Below are positions 1 to 16,600 of a stretch of DNA of 64,000 bases, piece after piece. Source of the stretch: Wolfiporia cocos (taxonomy: Eukaryota; Basidiomycota; Agaricomycetes; Polyporales; Phaeolaceae); the NCBI GenBank assembly GCA_029448655.1, contig JACCLO010000001.1, positions 3,968,001 to 4,032,000 of the forward strand, written 5' to 3'. The translations under genes were made by a program, and so were the position numbers. The first letter of the stretch is position 1. Each line of letters opens with the position of its first letter. Under the pieces are notes generated by a model. That model did not search any database. It saw nothing but the letters and a program-made list of their open reading frames with translations, and was not told the origin of the DNA.

Positions 1-2
1 AA

Positions 3-1961
3 CCACAACCGTCAAAGCTCACAAGCCCCACAGTGTACGGTCCAGCCCACAAGAAGAAGCCGAGCTATCAAGGTGGTAGGCCTGTCAACAAGGACGACAT
101 CCACTACCCTGAGCTAGACCTCCGCGGCGACCCCGACGTCGCCGCAAAGCTCCTCGCCACCTCCCCGCCACCGACGCGTCCGGAGTCGCATGGGTTCCTC
201 CCGCCTACGCCCTCCTTCCTCCAGAAGCGCAAGCAGCAGGGGGCCGTGCCCCCGGCAGACACGCGCTGGGAGGTTGTCGACCTCGAGAAGGGCAGGCTCG
301 TGCCTTCAATCTCGGATGAACCGCGCACGCAGCACTCCTTCACCTACGGCCACAGCCTGCCGTTGCGCGCAGCCACTCTTCCGCACAGGGGGCCAACACG
401 TGCTGGGCGCCCGGTTGAGGTCCCCAAGCCGCTGCCACCCGTGCCCTCGCTCGCATCGGTCATCCCGTACCCGACGAATCCGGACTACGAGGAGTTCCTG
501 AAGCGCTGGCAGGAGGAGGAGACCCGCCAGCGCGGGCGGCAGATGCCCGAGCCGCACACGACGCTCACGCGCTCTGCGAGCGACACGCGGCCGAGCAACT
601 CGAGCGCCAGCACGTACACGCCGTTCATCAAGCGCTCGCTAAACACGAGCCTCGAGCGGCGGCCGCAAGGCGAGGTGCGTCCTCCCGAGGCGCGCGCAGC
701 GCCTGCCGCCGCGGCGAACCCGTTCAGGTCCACCCCGGCGAAGCTCACGGACGCGAAGAGGCTGAAGAAGCCCGAGCGCGAGCACCGGGGACCCCCGCAA
801 GCACCGGGCACCTACTTCAGAGCTCCGGAGGACAGAGTCCGCAAGCCCAAAGTCACGAGGGAAAGCCCTGAGCCTAAGCGCCCATCTTATGGCACAGCCA
901 ACCGGTCAATGACTTCTCCCGCTGCACCCCAGACAGCCTCGCGCGAGCCTAGCCTCGAGAGGGGTGTGCGGCGCAATGCGTCCACCGGCGGGTCACACGG
1001 TTCTGCGCATCAGCAGCGCCAGCCGTCAAACACGCCTGAGGTCAAGCCGTTGATGATTGTCAAGAAGTCCTCTAAGCAGAGCTTGAACGGCGTCTCCGCT
1101 GCCCCGCCTATGCAGGCAAAGACCACAAGCACGGACTCGCTGTCCAAAAGCTCGCACCACCACAAGACAGACCCCGTTACGAAATCTCCGCCGCGCCGCA
1201 CTCCAGAGCCCACCACTCACTCGCGACGACACGATAAGGAACCCACCACGAAACCATCACTTCACCGGGCTGCAGAGGCAACTGTTCAGCCTCTTCCGCG
1301 TCGGGCCGCGGAAGCGACCACTCTGTCCTCGCGCCCCCGCGCAGCAGAGCCCACCAAGCCGTCGTTGCGCGTGCAGAGCCCAGAGCCTGCCTCTCGCCCT
1401 TCAGTTCGCCCTACCGTGAACACCGCTACCACCGCCCCGCGCTCCAAGCGCCTTGCGGAGCCTGTCAAACCCTCGATGCTCGCCAAGCGCCCTGTCAGCA
1501 AGGCGCTGCCGGAGCGTCCCCCGCCTTCTCCCATGGAGGTCACAGTCATCTCGCCCAATATGTACAGCTCTCCCAAGCCTGCTAAACCCCGTCTGCCGCA
1601 ATATGTGCCCGCAATGAAGGCCACGCGCGGGCTCGCCGCGGAGGTCAAGCACAAGAACAACGGTACGCTCCGCATCGGGCTCAACTTCACCCTGATCGAC
1701 CCGGCCGCGGCAGATGCGCGCTCGCAGTGCGCGGAGGTGGAGATGATGTCGGCGACGGAGACCGAGGTGTCCTTCTTCAAGACGCCGCCGACGCCGAAGA
1801 ACGAGCTGTCGATGGCGCGGCGTGCGTTCCGCGGGCTCCTGGAGTCGCCAGCTGAGAAGGAGGTGCGCGAGCGCGAGGATGTGCGCAAGCGTGCGCGGGA
1901 AGATGCTACGAAGAACATGCGCGAGCGCAAGCGCGTCCACACGGGAGCGCGGTACCTCTGA
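3..1961 (+). CDS. Large disordered basic protein, 5' truncated
   Basis: The frame is open from base 3 through the window edge, so the N-terminus lies outside; the first visible initiator-like codon is a GTG at 33, not a convincing start. About 650 residues are visible, ending at TGA 1959-1961. Composition is rich in Pro, Ser, Arg and Lys with no recognisable fold. A central stretch (roughly residues 370-480) repeats short RRxAExT/KPS-type units. The last 100 residues look more ordered: a hydrophobic segment (LRIGLNFTLIDP), then a charged, probably helical Arg/Glu tail. No family recognised. Disorder and basicity would fit a cytoskeletal or nuclear scaffold, but that is inference. Coding is supported by length, high GC and lack of stops. 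Confidence 0.7.
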   Translation, partial: PQPSKLTSPTVYGPAHKKKPSYQGGRPVNKDDIHYPELDLRGDPDVAAKLLATSPPPTRPESHGFLPPTPSFLQKRKQQGAVPPADTRWEVVDLEKGRLVPSISDEPRTQHSFTYGHSLPLRAATLPHRGPTRAGRPVEVPKPLPPVPSLASVIPYPTNPDYEEFLKRWQEEETRQRGRQMPEPHTTLTRSASDTRPSNSSASTYTPFIKRSLNTSLERRPQGEVRPPEARAAPAAAANPFRSTPAKLTDAKRLKKPEREHRGPPQAPGTYFRAPEDRVRKPKVTRESPEPKRPSYGTANRSMTSPAAPQTASREPSLERGVRRNASTGGSHGSAHQQRQPSNTPEVKPLMIVKKSSKQSLNGVSAAPPMQAKTTSTDSLSKSSHHHKTDPVTKSPPRRTPEPTTHSRRHDKEPTTKPSLHRAAEATVQPLPRRAAEATTLSSRPRAAEPTKPSLRVQSPEPASRPSVRPTVNTATTAPRSKRLAEPVKPSMLAKRPVSKALPERPPPSPMEVTVISPNMYSSPKPAKPRLPQYVPAMKATRGLAAEVKHKNNGTLRIGLNFTLIDPAAADARSQCAEVEMMSATETEVSFFKTPPTPKNELSMARRAFRGLLESPAEKEVREREDVRKRAREDATKNMRERKRVHTGARYL

Positions 1962-2383
1962 TCCACTCACGTCTGAGTGCGTCTGGCATGCACGACACGA
2001 CACGATCATTCACGTATGTAATGAAGGTGACATTCAGGTGATGTGCCCTGCATTGTTTGATTCTATCTCATTGCTGGCAATATGTATTTGTTGGTCATGT
2101 ACTAATACCGCTGGTCATTCGCTGCTTTGTTCGCTTATTCTTTGTTGTACCAGCGGCACGCTATTTGTCTTCTGTTCTTCCACTATCCTTCATATTTGGG
2201 TTTTGTATTTCTGTCACACGTAAACACGTAGTAACCAACAACACTTTAACCTTCGTAGGTTGTAGCCAAAGGATTCTGTAGAGCATAGAAATTGGTCGTG
2301 TAGCATATAACATAGGGACTGTCACCAGACAGTTGAATATACATTTGGGTTATCATTCTCCGCCGCGACATCAAAATTTTACA
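1962..2383. other. Intergenic, convergent 3' ends
   Basis: AT-rich, T-tract-containing spacer between two converging genes; it should hold the 3' UTRs of both. Short ORFs here have no coding character. No other feature seen. Confidence 0.5.
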
Positions 2384-4850
2384 TCACCAGATACGCTTGA
2401 CCATCGTAAATCTTGTAATCTCCTCCAGTGGGAGCCGCTTGCGCTTTCCGCCACTCTGCCCACTGTCTCCTGGCTTGCGCTCCCCGACATCCGGGACAGG
2501 ATCTGCGTCATCCCGCGTATCGTCGAGAATAGTTTTGAGCTGGTGATTATACATCTGTCGAATCGCTTGTCAGGGCGTACGATATCTGTGATGTGTATAT
2601 GCGCACCTGCTCCTCTTTGCCTTCGCCGATCGGGTTCCGCCCGAAGTCGTTGACCTTGTCTGCCTCCTCGCGCATTCCCATTCCCGCACGACGCATCGAC
2701 GCATAGCCGAGCAGCTTCACGCCCAGGATGATCTTGATGACCACAAAGCTGCGCAGCTGCTTAGCTCGATCTGTACAGATCAAGACATGACGGCGTCTAC
2801 GGACCAGAACCACATAAGCAGCGCGGACGCGACCCACTTTGCGACGTTGATCAGCTCATCGTTTGAGATCTCATCAAATGGCCTGGTCCATATCCACGGC
2901 ACAGATCCGTCTGTGTGCATCAGTATGAGTATATTTACTGATTGCGAGCCGATGAGGATCGCGAGGACCGCAAGCGGCAGGGACGCGAATCCGAGCCTGC
3001 GTGCGACCAATGGCGACTGGTCGACATACGTATGCTTTTCGGACAGATCGTCAGGTCAGGTATCAATGTGAAAACCGGCATCTAGGATTTGTACCTTACG
3101 CGCTCCGCGCCTCCCTACAGCGCTTCCACTGGCAAGGTCGCGACAGAGGACGTCGGTGTAGCGCTCGTACACCGACGGACGTATGTGATTGAATTTCGTG
3201 ATAAACGCGTGTTTGAGCCAGTCAACAAGCATCTCCGACGCCATCACCGCAAGCACAGGCTACAATATTGGGTGTTTATCAGATCAACTTGCATGACGAT
3301 CGATGTCCGCACACGCACGTACGAGATCGTCCAGAGGACGTTGTTCCCGCGGAACCAACCAAAGCTCTTCGGAAGCGCGAAGCCCTCACTGAAGTTGAAC
3401 GACGATCCACTGAGCTCGATCAGGTTGCGGAATGCCACAACGCTCAGCATGAGTGCAAGTGTGAAGCGTTCTACGATATCTGTAAATATCCACGATACGA
3501 TGGACTCAGGCACTCAGTCAATCAATGAGATGAGTCTGTGTATGCACCTGCACAAGTAATCTGAAAGAGGTTGTCCTTTTCAAATTTCTTGAACACGCTT
3601 CCCTTGATTTCCACGAATTGATTGGATACCAGCAAGGTCAAGAGTGAGTAATCGTAGGAGTTAACAGCGACGTTAAGTGAGATCATCTGATAGATCATGA
3701 CTAGGGTATGTGCCACTATAGGTGAGTTAGCCCGTTTCCCAACGCTTCAGAATAGTGAGTACCATTGTACACCAGTGCTAGCACAAAGAACAGCAAGGGG
3801 CGGAAGATGAATGACGTCGGTCGCTTCCTGTGAGAGATTACCTCAAGGGTAGATCTTGAGAACAAACAATCTAGGATGTCCTGCCCAATCGAAGCGCACA
3901 GACGATCCGCAATCTATCGAGTGGATATGAAGATTTACAGCTCATGATATGCTCGACATCATATCTGCGATTTGGCTTACTTCGAGTGCGTTGAATATGA
4001 CGTACAGTTTGATGGTATCTTGCCCGCGGATGGAGTGGTATATTTTACTTGCATCCGTCAGTGGCGCTAACGTTATAACCGATGTTATGAGTAGTAACGT
4101 GCGCAGGATATCTGCTTTCTGAGACGGAGGCAGAGGCGGTGCTGAACGTGAGAACGTGTTCAAGAGAAGACGCCATGATGCCAATGTGAACCGAATGGGC
4201 AAGATTGTGAACGTATACAGGAATGAGTCAAGACAGACAATGAAACCGAAGGCAAATATCTAGTTAGAGAGGCGATTAGGCATTTGAAAGGGTCAGTTTC
4301 CATGGCAGGCGCTGACCTTCTCTAGAGCCACCGGCATGTTGAGGAAGTTGCTCACTCTCTCCCATTTGAGCTCCTGATGCGAGTCAAAATCTGTTGCCAA
4401 CAGTTCTTCACGCAAGTAATCCCACAATGAAAATGGCGGCTCATAGTATAATTCTGCAGATGGGAACGAGGATAGCGAGGAAGAGAACGGCGGAGGTGAT
4501 CTCTGCAAAGGCGGAGACGAAGAGATCGGTGTGGGCGGAAGAGAAGCGTACGTTAGGGGCTGCCTCCCCCTAGACATAACTGAGTGTGCTTCTGGCTGAG
4601 AGAACACCGAAGTATCATCCGTCAGTGGATGTTCCTCTTCGATGTCATCGTCTTGAGCACCATGATGCTCCAGTGGAAACTCGAAGCGATCGCTTGATTC
4701 GGATGAGTTCCTACGTAGAGCGCGAGAAGAAGAAGCATTTCTCGCGTTTCCTGGGAGCTTGCCGTTAAGTCTTGCACCTGTAGCGGCAGATGCAGAGAAA
4801 TATCTGCGGACGCGTTTGCGCCGACTAGGGGAGTGTGAAGCAGGAGGCAT
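2384..4850 (-). CDS. TAPT1: TAPT1/EMP65 family multi-pass ER membrane protein
   Basis: Member of the TAPT1 family (DUF747; yeast Emp65), multi-spanning membrane proteins of the ER/secretory pathway linked in yeast to quality control of soluble proteins. Start is ATG at 4850 (MPPASHSPSRRKR), giving a Ser/Arg-rich disordered N-terminus of about 120 residues. Family blocks then follow across introns: WDYLREELLATDF, a TM segment FIVCLDSFLYTFTILPIRF, the hallmark IYHSIRGQDTIKLYVIFNAL, IADRLCASIGQDIL, NSYDYSLLTLLVSNQFVEIK, GSVFKKFEKDNLFQ, then MASEMLVDWLKHAFITKFN and RRLGFASLPLAVLAILIG. The last exon encodes a basic tail ending at the TGA at 2384-2386. Introns noted: 3980-3914 and one near 4312-4260. 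Divergent from the F-box gene that follows. The family call is strong; inner borders are by eye. Confidence 0.93.
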
Positions 4851-5302
4851 TGCTGATGAATGTGTACAGCAGCGGATATAGGAAGCGGGTCCAGGGTAAG
4901 TCCGACTGGAACCGGCTTGCAGCCTGTAGGTGATGGCAGCGAGCGGGGAATTTGATGACGAGAACGGGTGTGGCAACCGATCTCATAATCTAATCTTATC
5001 GCCACTTGCTACTTGGGTATTCCCAGTAGCCGGTATCTCGATTCTCGATCTCGCCAACCATAGCCGGTAATTCTATAAAGCTCGTTGCAATTACCGCCAC
5101 TCATCGTAAGCGCATCCTCTCACAGACCCCCAACGAGCTCGCTGCTAATTCAGGACGTTGGAAATAGGTGCGGGTTGCTGGAACTCGGGCTGCTTATGGC
5201 TTCAGCCATTTACTGGGCCCGGATCCTAGTCTTCGCGTCGACGCATAACATTGTCGTGTCGCGTTCTCCCAAATACCCTTAACGGATCGTGTCTGTCGTC
5301 CA
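4851..5302. promoter_or_regulatory. Divergent promoter region, TAPT1 / F-box gene
   Basis: A 452 bp spacer between two divergent starts. It must contain both promoters and 5' UTRs. No clear TATA box or repeat seen. Confidence 0.45.
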
Positions 5303-6742
5303 ATGGTCTCACCAAACAATGCAAGGGGTGAGTGGTATCTCCACAGGGGAAGTATTGTGAAGCATTCTCAGCTTTTTCCCTATGCAATGAAGATGGCCAA
5401 CTCAATGAGGAAACGCACGGCCAGTCAAACTTTGAAACGTGGCGGGAGATGCTGTTGCGGTTCCCGCATGTTGCCAAACTTATGGCTGAGGAGGCACGAT
5501 CCCAGTCGTACTTTAAAACCACCGCAACCGGAGAATATGTTCCCACAGGTATTGCTATAACCACTCCATATAATGCGGCTCCGAATTCATCTTGAGCCCA
5601 TCCAGGGATTATTTCTAAGCTTCCTAACGAGATATTCTACGAGATAACCTTATTCACAGATTACGAGGATCTCACCAACCTCGTGCTCGCTAACCGCACG
5701 TTCCGCTCCGCATCGGAGGCCCTGATTTACCGATGTCTGTCGTTGAATGACAAACGCAGAAAGATGATCAAATGCCTGCAAACACTCGCCGCATATCCCA
5801 GGCTCGCGCTCCATGTGCGGAGGCTCTGCATAGGCAAGAACATCGAGGATGGTCACTACTTCAGATCGTTCTTCGTCCTTTTCCAGCGCGCTCTCCGCAA
5901 CCTGGTAAACCTTGAAGAATTCAACTTGTATCTCCATGGCAGCTATGCGCCATACCTCTTCGGTGCCCCCTTCTGCATCAGGAAGCTCACGACCGCATGT
6001 GATTGGGGTCCGGACTTTGTCCGGTGGCTCGAGGAACACCCCGAGCTGCAGACGCTGCTCTTCTGTGCGCCTCGCGGGCGGGTAGCCGATCTGCCGAAAG
6101 GCGCGCTGCCAAACCTCAAGCGTATTTCCGGCCCGCCTGTGATTGTGACTTCCTGCGTGCCTGGACGACCAATCACCGAGGTAGAGGTGTGCCTGATGCA
6201 CCCTTCCTTAGTTCATCCAGATATGCTCTCGCGCATTGCGCGCCTCGTCGGGTTCTCCACCGGACCCGTACGCGACTTGACCATTGTCGCGGCCTTGGAG
6301 AGACTAGGAGATGCAGATATTTTGTCGTCTTTCCGCGTCATCCCAGAGGAGCTCCCAAAGCTCGAAGTCTTTGGAATACATACAATGAGCGGGAAATTCA
6401 CGCAGGTACGTGAATGAGCGAGCCATAACGTCTTAACACTGAACTTGAGACCAGGGAATATGCGCGGGTATGGGAGACATTCTGGCCCATTTTCATAAGC
6501 TCGAGCGGCTATCTTTCATCTCTAATAAGGAGGACGCAATACACGACAAAAGCAAGGGTCGGGAGCTCGCGACGTCGTGGCATTCCCGATGCAACACTCT
6601 TGAGATTGTCTGTATGCCAGGACAGTTCTATATACGCGACCGCGAGCGAGGATGGATGACGTTAGCGGACCTAGAGCAGGCTCTTATTGAGCGACAGGTT
6701 GCATTGTGGAATAACAAAGACTCAATAGCACTCAATACCTAA
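5303..6742 (+). CDS. F-box-like protein (non-clustered type)
   Basis: Best model has four exons. Exon 1 starts at ATG 5303; a 44 nt intron (5328-5371) keeps frame. Exon 2 runs to about 5549. A phase-1 intron ends at a CCAG acceptor near 5605. A main exon runs to 6405, an intron covers 6406-6454, and the last exon runs to the TAA at 6740-6742. The F-box-like segment IISKLPNEIFYEITLF / ANRTFRSASEALIYRCLSL spans the start of the main exon. It is followed by leucine-rich, LRR-like text such as LPKLEVFGIHTMSGKF. F-box proteins of this sort recruit targets to SCF ubiquitin ligases; the substrate is unknown. Its sequence is unlike the three F-box paralogues at 20-30 kb. An alternative GTG start at 5332 was considered and is weaker. 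Confidence 0.75.
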
Positions 6743-6845
6743 AGGACAGACACTACAGCTCCATTAAGGCATACCGTATCATCTTGGACATCTATTACAA
6801 TGTACACATGACGACGAATTTGTCTCCATTAGAAGCAGCACTCTA

Positions 6846-11494
<4,649 letters not shown>

Positions 11495-11623
11495 TCAGAC
11501 TCGAGCTTCCGGACTACAGCCTCCTGAAATTTTGATTCAGGAATATATCGCAGCTGAGAGCCTCGAGCGAATGAGGAAGAGCCGCAATGGGACGAGAGGC
11601 CACTCTGAGAGTGGCGAAGTGCG

Positions 11624-11645
11624 GCGTGACAGACGCGTGACAGAC
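11624..11645. promoter_or_regulatory. 11 bp direct repeat carrying an ACGCGT (MCB-like) box
   Basis: GCGTGACAGAC occurs twice back to back (11624-11634 and 11635-11645), and the junction creates ACGCGT at 11633-11638. A further CGCGTGACACGCG stretch follows. It lies 193 bp upstream of the SMC3 start in the 373 bp divergent spacer. ACGCGT is the MluI cell-cycle box bound by MBF in yeasts; function here is inferred only. Confidence 0.4.
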
Positions 11646-11813
11646 GCGCTTCGCGTGACACGCGCTCTTCGCTAGGTCCAGGCGCTAGCCGCATTGAGCT
11701 CATGCACTGAACGTCCTCGCACTCCTCCCGCTAAGCCTCGACGCTCATTTCTACAGACTCATTGATTGTTTGAAATTGCTGCTAACAGTCGGCTAAACCC
11801 CTCCGTCGCTGCC

Positions 11814-13359
11814 ATGCAAAGTATCCGCCTATGCAGACGCACCCTCCCTGCGTTCCGGCGCGCACGCTTCCGCTCGTACACATCCGGCAGCACCATTCCT
11901 CCACTGCCTCCGCCTGAAAGCTGGCGTGACACTTTTAACTCGACAATGGCCTCAAGTAAAGACCGGGTGCAAGTCAAGTCACCGGAGACCGCGCGGAGGG
12001 TCGTGGATTCCTTCCTAGCAGATAGTCTACCAGCGGGCGAGGGGAAGATCATCATAGAAGCGTTCCCTGGTATTGACCCTCATACTTTTGTTATGAACGC
12101 TCTGACCATTGCGTATCAGGCCCTGGTGCTCTGTCAAGAGCTCTATTGCAGTTGCCGAAGTCGCAAGTCAAAAAGCTAATCATCCTGGAGGATAACGAAG
12201 AGTTTCTTAAATGGCTCAAGGCCAGTCAAGTGCAGTTCTCGTAGGGTGTGATCCTGACACGTCGTATAGCCGCTGGAGGAAGCAGACCCGCGAGTGAAGG
12301 TGGTACCTTATTCAGGCTACGAGTGGGACACGTATACTTTCCTGCAAGATGCAGGGCTTCTCAGTGACGTTGTGAGCGTTCCATGGGAGAGTGGACGTGC
12401 GTATGGCGCATTTCTAAATGCAATAACCCTCTAACTGACGTTTTCTCTAGTACACCCGCAATTACATTTCATCAGCCATTTGCAGCACACCATCAAGGGT
12501 GAACAGCTCATCGCCCAGCTCTTCCGTTGCATCCCGGAACGATCATGGCTTTACAAGTACGGCCGCATTCCCATGAGCTTCGTGCTGAGTGACTGGGTCT
12601 GGCAGGTATGCTCTGAGCTCGCGCAATCCTGGCTCTGAGCTCAAATCTCAATTCAGCGTATATCCGCCCCGCCGCCGCTAGCGCGCCGGTGCAAGCTGAC
12701 AGTTATCGCGGAAGCGGTTGCCAACTTCAAGCTCACACTTGACCCGGAGAGCCTTCTCCCCTATGACGATCACTTCCATCCGCCCACACCGAAAAGCCCG
12801 TCTGACCGCCGTCCAGAGACGAGACGGCCAGGGTATCCGCTAGTCGCTATGAACATAATCCCTTATGAAGATCAGGTTCGTTCGTGTCGTTGCGGACTGT
12901 CTTCAGGTCAGTATCTGACTACTAGCGAACAGATCATCCAGATAGGTAACCTAGACAAGTGGGATTACTGTCTCCGACGGCTTTTTGTATTGAAGTCAAC
13001 ATCTTTGAAACGCGCAATCAGGTTTGCATTATGCTCACAATGATTGACCTATAAACCGACGCACTGTAATGTCTTTGGCAGCTCGCTTGCACCAGGAGCC
13101 ATCACCCTTCTTAAGGTTTTGACAGATCCTAGCATTCCACCGCATCAACATGTGGATACCAATAAGACCATTCGCCAGCTTACCGTCGCTGACTGGGCAC
13201 TCATTCTGCGTGCATTCAGCGATTGGCCTTTCGCCCCGGAGGTCTGTTGTGGACTCCAAGGTCCTGCAATCTCGTATTTGCTCACAATTCTTCATCCTAT
13301 AGGACCTCATGATCAGTGACGCATTCAGCCGACAGAATGCTGTCAGGGTGGTGATATAG
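11814..13359 (+). CDS. Mitochondrial TFB/rRNA adenine methyltransferase-like protein
   Basis: Likely the fungal mitochondrial transcription factor B/Mtf1-type protein, a dimethyladenosine-transferase fold using or descended from S-adenosylmethionine binding. Start ATG 11814 gives an Arg-rich, acid-free presequence (MQSIRLCRRTLPAFRRARFR), consistent with mitochondrial import. The glycine-rich SAM loop spans an intron (GKIIIEAFPGPGALSRALL); the acidic motif LILEDNEEFLKWL and YSGYEWDTYTFLQDAGLL follow. Later blocks: FISHLQHTIKGEQLIAQLFR, KYGRIPMSFVLSDWVWQ, RRCKLTVIAEAVANFKL. The final exon (DLMISDAFSRQNAVRVVI) follows an intron after APE and ends at TAG 13357-13359. Whether it methylates 15S/16S rRNA or acts as an RNA polymerase factor cannot be told from sequence. 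Seven or so short introns. Confidence 0.82.
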
Positions 13360-13667
13360 TTTCTTCGTTACTATTCGACTTGCGCTTCGATTTACGGAGC
13401 TGCCCCGGTTACTTCATGCCCGGAAGACAATTTGCAAGTTACCATGCGAACATCGCTAATACTTCGCTATTATGATATGCTACAAGAGCTCGAGATAATG
13501 TACAAGTATATCTGTCGACTCAACAGAAAGTCAGGTATGTAGGATCATGCCACAACAGCTTCCACTGCGCTGCTTTCATGCACCGGGGACGGTGGCCACT
13601 CAATCGGCTCGGGACTTCCGACATTCTGTTGAACAGTGATTGAGCACTCCTGGGGCATGCGAAATGT
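13360..13667. other. Intergenic, convergent 3' ends
   Basis: 308 bp between converging genes; no coding signal, repeat or RNA gene seen. Confidence 0.5.
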
Positions 13668-16600
13668 CTAACCCAACCATACCTCGTTGTCGGCATACAT
13701 GTTCTCGCTTTCGCGCTCCTCAATGGATTCGGTCGATACGTCAGGCTGTGTTTCAACCTGCGTAGGGTCCTCCATCGGCACGTCGGTCGCTTGCGAATCT
13801 ATAGAATTGACCTCGGTACCCGTTTGGTCGATTAATGCTTCTTGGGATTCTTCCGACATGCTGACATCCTTCTTCTTTCGTCCCTGACCTTTCTTCTCCG
13901 GTGGGGCTACGGGTGGCAAGCCGAAGAGAGTCATCTGTCGACCCGCTGCTTTCTTCTCCTTAGTCTTACCCTTCACCGGTGGTTGTCCTGCATCATCAGA
14001 GGCATATAAATATCTCGTGTACAAGGTGAGTGCTATCGAGCGACGACGCACGCATTGCTTTGTCAGACTCCGCAGCGTCAACCTTTGTGAAGAAACTATC
14101 ACTCTTGTGAACCGCTTTGCTAGGGTCTACGCTTCTCGCAAAGGGATTACGGCCGTTCTCTGTGCCAGGTTTGCGCGCAAACGGGTTGCCTCCTGCAATG
14201 GATGGTCAGTCAAAAACGGAAACAAGAGCAAACATGGTACCCACTTGGTTGCGGCGCAGAAATCCTAGCCGTACTGACAGACTCCTCGATCGCTCGACGC
14301 TTCGACGGGTTGTCCAAGCCAGGCGAATGGAAGTCTCTGGCAGGTTCCTGTTCTTCCTCTGCTCTCTTTCTCTTCCCTTCAGAACCGGACGGGTAATCGA
14401 CATCATTCGACTCATCGAAATACGATGACCCGTACGCAATCGTGTCCTCCGAGAACTGGCTGCTCGTCCCCGAACTCCTTGATGGCTCGATAGCAGGCGT
14501 TGCCCGCTCTAGTCCCGGCCTATGCTTCGCTGGTGGTGGGCGGAAATCTTGGAACGGTTTCGGACGCGCAGGCTCGGCGTACACTGGCCTGAGCGGGGCG
14601 ACCGGAGCAAGGTCTCTTGCGCGCTGTCTCCTTCGGTCCCTCGCATCCGCTAGGCGGTCCGACGCCTCCCTGTCTGCCTTCAGAGCCTCCATCTTCTCCT
14701 GCAGACCGATTAGGTGGTAGAATCCGGCAACCTTAATCGCCATGTCGAACGAAGGCGTGTGGTGGAGTAGCTTCGTAAGGTCGAGGGCCCGCGCGAGCTT
14801 GTCATTCTTGCAGGCGTTTTGGATGAGCTGGATGAGCTCTTTGTCAAGCGCAAGTTCACGCCGTGAGATGTCATCAGTCGTAAGTTCGTCGTCGAGCTGG
14901 TCGCGAATGATGTCTAGTAACAGTGTCTCGCGGGCGAGACTGACTGTCATCAATGCTTTTTTCGATGTTCCTGGGCAGATCGACTTACTGTTCCTCCAGG
15001 GGCGCCTCCTTAGGGTCCGTCCGATGGAACGGGAACCGCAATGGCAGCTCTTGAATGAGAGGTCTCGGGAATGCAGGGTACTCTTGCCTTCCCTGCTCCC
15101 GTCATTAGAAATCGCTCAATCAATAATGCACCAAGGTCTGACCTTCAAAATGAGACACATGAATGTATCGCCCGACACGCCGACCGGCCAATACGACTCC
15201 TGCTTCCCCTCTCGCCTGTCCAGTAGATTAGTGTCGAGGATCCTCGTCCATGTCGCGGCGAACGGGAGCCTGAATCTGGGCATCACATTCAAGACACCCG
15301 AGGAGTCATAAATCGCCGGGGCCTGCCCGAGAGTCAACTGATACGCATGATTTGTGAGATAAGATGAGATTTGAGCTTACACCTTCCTCCGTGATCCCGA
15401 CCCACTTGAGGGTGTGGCGTTTGGGGATCGGCAGGGAATCCTTCTGCAACAGGCAGAAATCATACAACTTGATCAACCTGCCTGCTAAATTCTGAGAACC
15501 TGTTCACATTATCAGCCCACTTTCATCTGAGTGAGTGGTGGTACCATGGCCGCGCACCATCCATTGTCGTTGCCCCTTCTCGGTGAACGACGAATACCCA
15601 TTCCGGACCGGCGACCATGGCTACAAAATCACCCTGTAAGCTTAGACAGCACCGCTCAATCCCCGTTCCAGTGAGGAAGATGAGTTCATTCCGGCTTGTG
15701 GCGATCACAACATTTCCATTGCCCTGCATGTCGACATCGGATTGCTGCCTGAGAGACTTGGTAGGCGGGGCGCCGCCCGCAGCGACGCCGAGGACTTTGG
15801 TTCCCTTCGGGAGCTCGTACGTCCACTCACCCTGCGCAGCCCAGGTTCCGTAGGGCTTGTAAAGGACGTGAGCGGAGTGCTCGCCCTCAGGCTGAGAGGC
15901 GTACACGGCGCCACGCTCACCTATAGATGGATCAGGATCGCATCTCTCAGAGAGTATGACATCGCATACCGAGAGAAGCTAGATCATACTTGTTATGATC
16001 AGTAAAGTGGTAGCTCTTCCGCGCGGACCGATCGTGGAATTCGACGTTCACAATGTGGTGCGTGTCCTGATCAGTCACCTCCACCACGCCGATCATGTTA
16101 TATGCTTCACCCCATTACGTGAGAGGAGCGAATACAGAGATAGGCTGCACACTGCTTACCAAGATACCGCTTCTTGTTCTCCATAGGCGTTGCGCCTGGC
16201 TGGAAGGGCGGCTGCGCCTTCGTCACGCTCACTGTGTGGTGTGCTATGAGCTGCCACCGCAAAAATGTGGAATAAGTCCACCAGGGACATACCCATCTCC
16301 CTCACTCCCTCTTTCGCCCACTTCTCCTCCCCCTCGTCCTCCATCCCGCCCCCAAGGTCATCCAGAATCCAGTCTTCATCACCGTAGCCAACTCCATCCT
16401 CATCAAGGTCGACATCGCCATCGTCCTTATCCTTAGCTTCTGCGTCTGCCTCATCATCGAACAATGTAGGGGTTCTCCTCCGCTTCGCGGGGACAGTACC
16501 AGAGCCGACGGCAGCGCTAATCTTCACAGGATCCGGCGCGGACGCGGGTATAGGGTTAGACCAACGTGTAAGCACGCCCTCACGGTCCGTCCAGGCGAGA

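Noticed and set aside
1286..1966. 226-codon minus-strand ORF
   Set aside because: Antisense of the GC-rich disordered gene at the window start; no recognisable sequence.
5332..5595. GTG-initiated ORF as the F-box gene start
   Set aside because: A stop lies directly upstream and GTG starts are not expected; a 44 nt intron from ATG 5303 gives a clean spliced start.
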